64,000 bases of DNA from Pseudorhodoferax sp. Leaf265 (GTDB lineage Bacteria; Pseudomonadota; Gammaproteobacteria; Burkholderiales; Burkholderiaceae_C): contig NZ_LMMT01000001.1 in the NCBI RefSeq assembly GCF_001422365.1, forward strand, positions 784,820 through 848,819, written 5' to 3'. Each line of letters opens with the position of its first letter. The stretch's first letter is position 1. Below the pieces are notes generated by a model, which had not been told where the DNA came from, made no database searches, and was given only the letters and a program-made list of their open reading frames with translations. Below are positions 56,797 to 63,506 of the stretch, one piece after another. The position numbers and the translations under genes are program-made.

Positions 56797-56990
56797 CGCT
56801 GACCGCGTGATGACGCGATGCCCCGCTAAGGGGCGCCATGGGGCCTACGGGCCTCGCTTCGTTTCTGGGGGGCCCATGATGGCCTGGGATGCCGCGTACG
56901 GCTCCTGGGTCGCCTGGTGCCCTTCGGAATAAATCCGCACTCGGTAGAACGCCCTATTCCCCCAGGGGCGTGCCACCAACAGACGCACAC

Positions 56991-57242
56991 ATGAACCAAC
57001 AACACAACCCCGCTGCTCTCGACACGCAGGCGCACACCATGGCGGCCTGGGCCCTCGCGCAGATCGCTGACGACTACCCCGGCGTTCAACTTGACCACTC
57101 GCAGTGCACCGACGAGCTGGTGAATCTCTGGACCGCCTTCGCGTTGGCCGGTCATTCCGCTGAAGCGTTCGGCCTGCACGCGTGCGCCAAGCTGACCGAG
57201 AAAGTCCTGGCAGCGCAACGCGCCGATCTTGCGCGTGAGTAA
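56991..57242 (+). CDS. Uncharacterised 83-residue protein
   Basis: An 83-residue soluble protein with helical composition (AAWALAQIADDYPGVQLDHS; LVNLWTAFALAGHSAEAFGL) and a Lys/Arg-containing C-terminus. It is 194 bases behind the large phage-like gene. No family is recognised. The start MNQQHN follows a CCACCAACAGACGC region without clear ribosome binding site. Confidence 0.5.
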   Translation: MNQQHNPAALDTQAHTMAAWALAQIADDYPGVQLDHSQCTDELVNLWTAFALAGHSAEAFGLHACAKLTEKVLAAQRADLARE

Positions 57243-57793
57243 ATTGGCAGCAGATGACGACAGTTAAATAAACCCCCAGGGGTCGAAGACCGTACAGCGC
57301 GTCCCACGAAGATGACGACAGATGCATTCCCGCCCATAGCGAGGGACCCGCATCGACGCCCACCACCTCCAGGCCCGACAGGGGCCCTTCCTCCATCCTG
57401 CCACCACCGTGTCTTCACGGCGCCACCCGGCGGAACGAAGAGGCTCCCATGGCCGACATGGGCGCATGCGTAGAAGTCCGTTGGACGAGGCCTGACCCCA
57501 CCTCCCCAACTGCCGGCCCTTGAGGCCAGACCGAAGCCCGTGCGAACTCCCGCCCACCGTGCTGTGCACGCGCTGCGCGTTGGGGGTCTCGCTGAAAGCG
57601 AAACACCAAGTGTCTTTAGAGGATACGAAGGGTCAAACACCGTGGTCCTGGTGAACCTGGAGAACCTGAGGTTCATTCCTTCGTATCCATGGTCTACGGT
57701 CTAGAAGAAATACACCAGAGTAGTCCTGAACATCCCGAAGACCGCCCAAGTCGTCTTGATTCGGCTTCGCCGTACCCCTTCTGGAGATGGTCG
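57243..57793. other. Gene-free stretch with direct and inverted repeats
   Basis: No convincing gene is seen on either strand. It holds a 12-bp direct repeat AGATGACGACAG (57253-57264 and 57310-57321) and an 11-bp inverted repeat (57621-57631 with 57678-57688), plus a GAACCTGAGGTTC palindrome between those arms. It is probably regulatory or a remnant of deleted genes. Confidence 0.4.
57621..57688. repeat. 11-bp inverted repeat GGATACGAAGG / CCTTCGTATCC
   Basis: Perfect arms with a 46-base spacer, ending 105 bases before the HNH-type gene. The spacer itself holds GAACCTGAGGTTC. It could be an operator pair or the foot of a transcript hairpin. Confidence 0.5.
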
Positions 57794-58915
57794 ATGCGCC
57801 GCGCGTCAGCGGTTGACCCATCGCCTCCGCCTCATCCCGTGCCGTCGACACAGCCTCGCCCTCCCATGTTCCCTCACATCGATCACATTCACCTGGCGCA
57901 CCGGACGCCCATCCAAGGGTGCCGTTGCTCCGCGTGCGGCATCACCAAGCCGGTCGCTGACTTCCACTCCAACGGTAGGGCCAGGCGACGCAGCGCGTGC
58001 AAGGCATGCGAAGGTGACCGGGCCAAGGTGAAGCGCCTGAAGGCCGCCAGCACTCGACCGCCAGTGGTTAAGCCTCAGCCGATCAGCCGACACCCGCTGT
58101 ACGGCATCTGGAGCGGCATGCATGGTCGCTGCCGAGACCTGAGCGACCCGAACTATGGTGGTCGTGGAATCACGGTCTGCGAGCGCTGGAGCGACTTCGA
58201 GACCTTCGTGGCCGACATGGGCCCCCGGCCCTCGCCAACTCACTCCATTGACCGCGCCGACGTCAATGGGCCGTACAGCCCGGCCAACTGCCAATGGGCC
58301 ACGCCCGCCGAGCAGAACATGAACAAGCGGAACACGTTGGTGTTGAACTTCGCCGGCCGCGAGCTGCCGCTGGTGCAGTGGTCACGCATCATGGACGTCA
58401 GTCCTGCACTGGTCGCAGAGCGGAAGGCCGCCGGATGGGACGACACGAAGGCGTTGACAGAACACCCCGGCCCAGCGCCAGGAGTCAAAGGCCCGCCCAT
58501 CGCGCACGCTAGTCGCCGTCAGCATGCGGATGAGTGGGCGCACGAGCTGGGTATGAGCCGGACGGGCCTGCGTGGTCGCATTGCCGCCGGGTGGCCGCTG
58601 GAGCGTGCGTTGTCACAGCCCCTGGGCTTCGAGAACCAGCCAGCGGCGCGAGTGCGCACCGGGATGACGCCCGATACGCCGCTTACGTTCGACGGCCGGA
58701 CCCAGGCTGCGGCCGGCTGGGTCGAGGAGCTGCGCGAGCCGCTGCGCATGACCTATGCGGCCCTGCGCGGTCGCCTGGAGCTGGGGTGGTCGGTGGAGCG
58801 TGCGCTGTCCACAGTGGTGCGGGAGCACAGGCCACGCAAGGCCAAGGCGGTACGCCAGGTGCCCCCGGAGTTCGTGGGACCACGGCGACCACGCGGGCGA
58901 CCCAGGAAGTCCTGA
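57794..58915 (+). CDS. HNH-type endonuclease-like protein with zinc ribbon and three C-terminal repeats
   Basis: A 373-residue protein. A four-Cys zinc ribbon (CSACG...CKACEGD, ~54-80 residues in) is followed by a phage homing-type nuclease core: YGIWSGMHGRC, YGGRGITVCERW and SIDRADVNGPYSPANCQWAT. The last half has three ~30-residue repeats, each ending in Gly-Trp-x4-Ala-Leu (GWDDTKAL, GWPLERAL, GWSVERAL), probably DNA-contacting helices. GGAG lies 7 bases before this ATG; starts at 57689 and 57866 are also possible. A homing or recombination-linked nuclease is likely. Confidence 0.75.
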   Translation: MRRASAVDPSPPPHPVPSTQPRPPMFPHIDHIHLAHRTPIQGCRCSACGITKPVADFHSNGRARRRSACKACEGDRAKVKRLKAASTRPPVVKPQPISRHPLYGIWSGMHGRCRDLSDPNYGGRGITVCERWSDFETFVADMGPRPSPTHSIDRADVNGPYSPANCQWATPAEQNMNKRNTLVLNFAGRELPLVQWSRIMDVSPALVAERKAAGWDDTKALTEHPGPAPGVKGPPIAHASRRQHADEWAHELGMSRTGLRGRIAAGWPLERALSQPLGFENQPAARVRTGMTPDTPLTFDGRTQAAAGWVEELREPLRMTYAALRGRLELGWSVERALSTVVREHRPRKAKAVRQVPPEFVGPRRPRGRPRKS

Positions 58916-59109
58916 CGCCCTCAAGCGCACCAGAAATCTCGCCAGTAATTTCACCGGCTACCCCCGGTCCAAATTTTTCCCTTTGGGATCGTGACCCCTC
59001 CTACGTCCGCGCGTCGAGCCGGATTTCCCCCCATGGCCCCCTGGCCGACTTGGGCGAACCTGGAGGCGCGGCCCCGTAGGAGCGAGCTGGCGTGGGCGTT
59101 CTGGGCAGC

Positions 59110-59132
59110 AAAAAGCCGGCACGCGGCCGGCT
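59110..59132 (-). terminator. Hairpin terminator after the serine recombinase gene
   Basis: On the minus strand AGCCGGC and GCCGGCT pair around CGCGT and are followed by TTTTT. It lies 21 bases past the recombinase stop. Confidence 0.8.
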
Positions 59133-59152
59133 GAACTTGGGCGTGGGGCTGA

Positions 59153-59734
59153 CTACTCGACCGCCGCGCAGTACCGCTTGACCGTGGCCGTGGACAGCGC
59201 CCAGTGCTCGGCGGTAGCCGCGATGCTCGCGCCGTGCTGCATGCGCCACGCGGCCACCTCCTGGGCGTTTGCCGCGGCTGGGCGGCCCAGGCTGGCCTTA
59301 CCCTTGTGCGTCAGCCCGGTGGCCTCTAAGGACCGCCTGGCCGCCTCCCTGCCGGCTTCCGTGCGCTCCCTGATGCGCTGGCGCTCCATGTCGGCCACCT
59401 GGGCCAGCACGGCCAGGATGAGTTCGCCCACGCCCTTGGCGATCCTGCCGAGCCCATGGACCTCCACGGCCACGCCCTTGTCAAGCAGCGACCGCACAGT
59501 GGTCTGAACGTCCAGCGCATCGCGCCCCAGCCGGTCCACTGCGTAAACGTGCACCGTGTCGCCCTCGCGAACGTACTGCAGCAGCTCGGCGAAGCCCGGG
59601 CGCTGCGCCGCCGGAACGCCGCCGCTGACCCCCTCGTCCTTGAACTCCTTGGCGAAGGGGCCGCCCATTGCCGTGCGCTGGGCCTGGATCGATTGATCAG
59701 CGGTACTGACGCGGTAGTAAGCGAGCTGGGTCAT
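59153..59734 (-). CDS. Small serine recombinase (resolvase/invertase type)
   Basis: A 193-residue recombinase. The N-terminal catalytic domain has YYRVSTADQS with the nucleophilic Ser (residue ~10), YAVDRLGRDALD and the later MERQRIRERTEAG helix. The C-terminus carries a helix-turn-helix (SIAATAEHWALSTATVKRY). This is the compact resolvase/invertase form. It starts near a 13-bp inverted repeat that may be its recombination or operator site. A second recombinase in such a small element is notable. Confidence 0.92.
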   Translation of the reverse strand: MTQLAYYRVSTADQSIQAQRTAMGGPFAKEFKDEGVSGGVPAAQRPGFAELLQYVREGDTVHVYAVDRLGRDALDVQTTVRSLLDKGVAVEVHGLGRIAKGVGELILAVLAQVADMERQRIRERTEAGREAARRSLEATGLTHKGKASLGRPAAANAQEVAAWRMQHGASIAATAEHWALSTATVKRYCAAVE

Positions 59735-59744
59735 GGTCGGGCGG

Positions 59745-59810
59745 ATGGATCAAAAGTATGGGCTCTGTTATGAGCTATCCAGAAGATACCGTCAACGACT
59801 TTTGATCCAT
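59745..59810. repeat. 13-bp inverted repeat upstream of the serine recombinase
   Basis: ATGGATCAAAAGT and ACTTTTGATCCAT are perfect arms with a 40-base spacer, starting 11 bases upstream of the recombinase ATG. Candidate res/crossover site or autoregulatory operator. Confidence 0.6.
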
Positions 59811-60007
59811 GGGCGCCAAGGCTCACTTCGACCCGGCACAGAACGTACAAGTTCTGAGCCATGAGGCCGGAACCGGGCACCAGATCGGCAACCCGACCGG
59901 CACACACAAACAGGTTGCGCCGGTGCTTTGCCTGATGCCGCTCCTCGGCGGACCAGTCTCAACTTCGATGCGTGCGCATGTCCGCATCTGTTTTCTCTAA
60001 AACAAAC

Positions 60008-60238
60008 ATGACCGACCAACTGCGGCGCTGCAAGACGTGCGGCACCTTCAAGCCTTTCACTGACTACTACAAAGGGCCGTGCGGCGCGTTCGTGCGCTGC
60101 AAAGCCTGTTGCATCTTGGCCCGCAAAGCGGCCTACCAGAAGAACCCGGAGTACACCAAGAACCTGGTACGCGGCTACCGGGCCGCAGCGAAGGCTCGGG
60201 GTCTCGCCGCGACCCTCGGGGACGCGCTGGGGCCGTAA
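60008..60238 (+). CDS. Small zinc-ribbon protein
   Basis: A 76-residue protein with four Cys in two pairs (CKTCG and CKACC, ~21 residues apart), the same spacing and order as the ribbon of the HNH-type protein 2 kb upstream (CSACG...CKAC, with K-P-x-x-D-F/Y between). The rest is a basic helix (AARKAAYQKNPEY). It may be a stand-alone nucleic-acid-binding module or a fragment of a second HNH gene. Confidence 0.65.
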   Translation: MTDQLRRCKTCGTFKPFTDYYKGPCGAFVRCKACCILARKAAYQKNPEYTKNLVRGYRAAAKARGLAATLGDALGP

Positions 60239-60313
60239 GCCCCCGTCGGTACTGATGTGACGGGCCGCTCGCATCATCACGGACACTCTCAGCTTTGTCC
60301 TGTTCGTGAACCG

Positions 60314-60919
60314 ATGAGCTGCCCCACCGCTTTCGAAATTGCCAAGCTTCTGGTGTCCTTGGTGACCGTCGGATCGCTGATCTACGCGATCAAGGCGTAC
60401 AACGCCAACGTAAGGAAGCAACAAGAAGACCGTGTTCGCGATGCCGACAAGGAGCTGGTAACGCAAGCGCGGCTGTCACTGGAATGGGCCTACGACGCCT
60501 TAACGGCCGAGGGCGCCCAGATCCCACCCAAAGCTGACCGACTCAACTGGCTGACATGCGCCCGGCACCTGCTGCGCCACGCTGAACTCGCCGGGCAGAT
60601 TACCAGCCAGACCTACAGGACCGTCCACGCAGAGCATGAGGAGTTCTGGCGGCACAGGTTCTATCTGGCCTTGGACGACATTGCGCTACGTATGGGCACT
60701 TACTATTTGAGTGGCCCTGGCGCTCTCTCAGCCGAAAACATCGAGCCGAGGTCCGCCGCGGTAGTCGTGGCATTCAGTGCATGGCCGGCCGGATTGAAGG
60801 ACCTAACAGATAGCGTGGACGTCGGAAAGACCTTGCACGGGCGCGAGGGTGGCGCCGTGCGTGGCGTCCGTCACTACCTAGAGGCCCTGGACACTGCGAA
60901 GGCGCAACGGCGCGGTTAG
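60314..60919 (+). CDS. Membrane-anchored protein of unknown function
   Basis: A 201-residue protein with one N-terminal helix (IAKLLVSLVTVGSLIYAI) and a soluble region with heptad-like segments. A central block (RLSLEWAYDALTAEG...LNWLTCARHLLRHAELAGQI) and EEFWRHRFYLALDDI form a helical domain of unknown type. The start MSCPTAFEI was chosen; an upstream GTG-like extension is not supported. No family is named. It is convergent with the 246-residue anchored protein. Confidence 0.65.
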   Translation: MSCPTAFEIAKLLVSLVTVGSLIYAIKAYNANVRKQQEDRVRDADKELVTQARLSLEWAYDALTAEGAQIPPKADRLNWLTCARHLLRHAELAGQITSQTYRTVHAEHEEFWRHRFYLALDDIALRMGTYYLSGPGALSAENIEPRSAAVVVAFSAWPAGLKDLTDSVDVGKTLHGREGGAVRGVRHYLEALDTAKAQRRG

Positions 60920-60970
60920 CGTATCGCACGTTTGGGTATGGGGCGACCAATCCAGATTGCCCGCAGTGAT

Positions 60971-61711
60971 TTACCTTTGGCTGGATGCTGACGGCGCTGG
61001 ATTCGCAGCCGACTCTGCTTTGACGCGCGAAGCCCTTATTTCGTCATAGACCGTTTTACTGTCTGGCGCACCAATCGATCTGCGGTAGTTGTCGTCGACT
61101 TCCATTGTCGCTTTCGCCCAACTCTGCATGCAGTCAAGCTGGATTCGTGCGACTCCCGCATCGCGCTCTTGATCGAGGACCTCGTCCATAAACTTCAAGA
61201 AATGCTCGATGATCGTCGCAGCGTCGTCAGCGCTCACCACCCCCGAATTGATCTTCTTTACGTCTCGACTGAGTCGCTCTAACGCGCTGTTGATCGTCCG
61301 AGGCTTCGTTGGGGCCATGCACATGTCTGGTGGAGGGTGTATGGCGATTCCAGGCACGACAACCGGGATTCCTTTTTCAAGTCCAAGCCTTGCGCTTTTG
61401 GAAAATGGCACGGGCGAGTTCTGATCAAGAACGTCGACAGCCCATTTCCGCAGATCGGGTTCTTGGCTCTTAGGATCCTCTTTCAAGATGCTGGTAGCAA
61501 TCGAAACGTAGTCCTTTCGCAGCCCCTCGTCTGCTAGCTGCCGCTGAATCAGGTAGCCAGCGATTGCCAGCACGATTGGAATGGCAACCGCAGAAGCAAT
61601 CGAGGCGACGGATTTCCAATGCTCCAGCCTTTGTGCAGCCGTGTGCGTAGGGGACGGCACGTTTCTTGGCCGGTTTCCAGAACGCAGAGCTGAGCGGGGA
61701 TGGATTGGCAT
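60971..61711 (-). CDS. Membrane-anchored protein of unknown function
   Basis: A 246-residue protein. A basic N-terminus precedes one helix (SVASIASAVAIPIVLAIAGYLI), followed by a soluble helical domain with DYVSIATSILKEDP and LRKWAVDVLDQNSP, and an acidic-basic C-terminal part (DDNYRRSIGAPDS). The architecture, one helix then ~200 residues of cytoplasmic helical domain, matches the other orphans of this element. No family is recognised. It is the last cargo gene before the right attachment site. Confidence 0.65.
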   Translation of the reverse strand: MPIHPRSALRSGNRPRNVPSPTHTAAQRLEHWKSVASIASAVAIPIVLAIAGYLIQRQLADEGLRKDYVSIATSILKEDPKSQEPDLRKWAVDVLDQNSPVPFSKSARLGLEKGIPVVVPGIAIHPPPDMCMAPTKPRTINSALERLSRDVKKINSGVVSADDAATIIEHFLKFMDEVLDQERDAGVARIQLDCMQSWAKATMEVDDNYRRSIGAPDSKTVYDEIRASRVKAESAANPAPSASSQR

Positions 61712-61832
61712 TCGACACGACTCCTAGGTAGTCGCACATTGTCAAGGACGAACAATCCGCGAGCCCATTGCAGTGGTAAGCTACTTCAAGTGCGTCAATT
61801 TGGCGCAGTTCTCGACGTTGACGCATGGCGCC

Positions 61833-61845
61833 TTTCCCTGGGAAA
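61833..61845. repeat. Palindrome TTTCCCTGGGAAA beside attR
   Basis: Near copy of the palindrome inside attL (one base fewer in the centre), 17 bases from the attR repeat. Candidate recombinase or directionality-factor site. Confidence 0.5.
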
Positions 61846-61862
61846 ACGGGTCGAAAGTGGCG

Positions 61863-61888
61863 GGTTCGAATCCTCTCACCCCGACCAG
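61863..61888. repeat. attR (26-bp direct repeat, right copy)
   Basis: Identical to 47350-47375, copying the 3' end of tRNA-Pro from the T arm to CCA. The upstream tRNA sequence is missing here, so this is a tRNA fragment and not a gene. Confidence 0.92.
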
Positions 61889-61912
61889 CCAAGTCATTGT
61901 CATGAGCAAAAG

Positions 61913-61930
61913 AGGCCGCGCAAGCGGCCT
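61913..61930. terminator. Hairpin terminator between attR and hutF
   Basis: AGGCCGC and GCGGCCT pair around GCAA. On the minus strand it is followed by CTTTT and ends hutF; on the plus strand it is followed by TTGTTG and would have ended tRNA-Pro before the element inserted. Confidence 0.75.
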
Positions 61931-61950
61931 TTGTTGTATCTACCCGCAGT

Positions 61951-63399
61951 TCAGCGCCACAACGCGGCCATCGCCGCGCTGAACGCCGCACCCAGTTGCG
62001 GCCCCAGCGGCACGGTCGACGTGCTGCCCACCACCCTGCCCTGCGTCACGACCGCCTGCCCGGCGACGAACACGTCCCACAGCCGCGGCGAGGGCGAGGA
62101 GAACACCATGGCATCCAGCACATGCTCTGCAGGGATGCCCAGCAGCGTCGGCGACTGGTCGTCCAGCACCACGAAGTCGGCCCGGTGGCCCGACTGGATG
62201 GCGCCGATGCGTTGGCCCGTGGCAACCCGCCCGCCGGCAATCGCCGCCTCGAACAAAGCCGCAGCGGTGCTGTCGCGCCCCGCGGCACGCGCCGCCACGT
62301 TGCGCTGGCGCAGCAGGGTGCGCTGCGTGTACTCCAGCAGGCGCAGTTCGGTCGTCCACTGGCGCGAGACCTGGCTGTCCGAACCCACCGCCCAGCGCCC
62401 GCCCAACGCCATGTAGGCCGGCAGGTCGAACACGCCATCGCCCAAGTCGGCCTCGGTGCTGGGGCACAGCACGACCGATGCACCGGCCTTGCGCACGCCC
62501 TGCAGTTCCGCCGGGGTGGCGTGTGTCGCATGCACCAGGTTCCAGCGCGCATCCACGGCAGCGTTCTGCAGCAGCCACTCGATCGGGCGCAGGCCGGTGT
62601 GGGCCACGCAGTCGTCCACCTCCTGCGTCTGCTCGGCCGCATGGATGTGCAAGGGCAGCGACACCTTGCGCGCATGCGCGGCCACCTCCTGCAAGGCCAC
62701 GGCGTCCACCGCACGCAGCGAATGCACGGCCACGCCCGCGCCCAGCAGGGCACCAGGGCTGGTCTTGTTGGTCTCGGCATCCACGGCCAGGCGCGCCACG
62801 GCTTCCACCGTGCGCAGCACGCTGTCCGGCGTGGAGCCGAAGCGGCGCTGCCCCTCGCCCAGCGCGCTCGCGCCGAAGCCCGCCCGCATGTACAGCGTGG
62901 GCAACAAGGTGAGGCCGATGCCCACGCGCTGCGCCGCGCGCACCAGGGCCAGGGCCATGTCCAGCGGCGCGCCTTCCGGCTGGCCGTCGGGCGCACCGTG
63001 CAGGTAGTGGAATTCGCAGACCTGGGTGTAGCCGGCCTGCAACAGTTCGGCGTACAGCAGGCTGGCCACGGCCTCCATCTGCTCGGGCGTGATGCGCCGC
63101 GCCACGCTGTACATGCGCTCGCGCCAGGTCCAGAAGTCGTCGACCGCGGTGGCGGCGCCGTCGCGCCGGCGCTCCGTCAGTCCGGCCATGGCCCGCTGGA
63201 ACGCATGGCTGTGTGCATCGACCATGCCGGGCAGCACGGGCCCGCCCAAGCGCACCGCGCCACGCTGCTGCTCTGCGCTGGCATTGGGCAGCACATTGAG
63301 CCAGCAGCCGTCGGCCGCCACCGTCAACACCACATCGCGCGCCCATGTCCCCTGGATCCATGCGCGGCTCGCGAAGAACCGCCTCACCTCGTGCGTCAT
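61951..63399 (-). CDS. hutF: Formimidoylglutamate deiminase
   Basis: A 482-residue amidohydrolase-superfamily enzyme that converts N-formimino-glutamate to N-formyl-glutamate in histidine degradation. The metal site VDAHSHAFQRAMAG (HxH, residue ~63) is characteristic of HutF, and HIHAAEQ and GSDSQVSR supply the further His and Asp ligands. Length fits (450-480). The start MTHEVRRFF was chosen; an upstream in-frame ATG adds a non-conserved leader. Its partners are not in the window. Confidence 0.93.
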   Translation of the reverse strand: MTHEVRRFFASRAWIQGTWARDVVLTVAADGCWLNVLPNASAEQQRGAVRLGGPVLPGMVDAHSHAFQRAMAGLTERRRDGAATAVDDFWTWRERMYSVARRITPEQMEAVASLLYAELLQAGYTQVCEFHYLHGAPDGQPEGAPLDMALALVRAAQRVGIGLTLLPTLYMRAGFGASALGEGQRRFGSTPDSVLRTVEAVARLAVDAETNKTSPGALLGAGVAVHSLRAVDAVALQEVAAHARKVSLPLHIHAAEQTQEVDDCVAHTGLRPIEWLLQNAAVDARWNLVHATHATPAELQGVRKAGASVVLCPSTEADLGDGVFDLPAYMALGGRWAVGSDSQVSRQWTTELRLLEYTQRTLLRQRNVAARAAGRDSTAAALFEAAIAGGRVATGQRIGAIQSGHRADFVVLDDQSPTLLGIPAEHVLDAMVFSSPSPRLWDVFVAGQAVVTQGRVVGSTSTVPLGPQLGAAFSAAMAALWR

Positions 63400-63454
63400 G
63401 CGCCGTCCTTCCGCTCGGTTCTGCGCATTCTGCACCGGCCCTTCCACGCAAGAA

Positions 63455-63482
63455 GGCCCCGGCGCCTTGCAGCACCGGGGCC
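63455..63482 (-). terminator. Hairpin terminator after the PhoX-family gene
   Basis: GGCCCCGG and CCGGGGCC form an 8-bp stem with a 12-base loop, followed on the minus strand by TTCTT. It lies between the PhoX-like stop and the hutF start. Confidence 0.75.
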
Positions 63483-63506
63483 GTCCTGCGGCAAATCAAC
63501 GAAGGC

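Larger units (their letters stand above)
47350..61888. mobile_element. Integrated element in tRNA-Pro (reduced prophage or satellite-like)
   Basis: The segment between two perfect 26-bp direct repeats is about 14.5 kb. It starts at the 3' end of an intact tRNA-Pro with an integrase gene beside it, and ends just before the host gene hutF. Base composition is lower in G+C than the flanks, most clearly at 51.45-52.14 kb. Cargo: XRE and ribbon-helix-helix-like regulators, a 1447-residue ejection-protein-like gene, a zinc-ribbon HNH protein, a serine recombinase and orphan membrane proteins. No terminase, portal, capsid, lysis or replication gene is recognised. Confidence 0.88.

Noticed and set aside
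57152-57676. Minus-strand frame of 174 codons in the gene-poor stretch of the element
   Set aside because: It has no ribosome binding site, overlaps the 83-residue gene, and its translation shows no domain-like pattern.
61800-61890. Second tRNA gene at the right end of the element
   Set aside because: Only the T arm and acceptor 3' side are present; no D arm or anticodon arm precedes them, so it is an att fragment.
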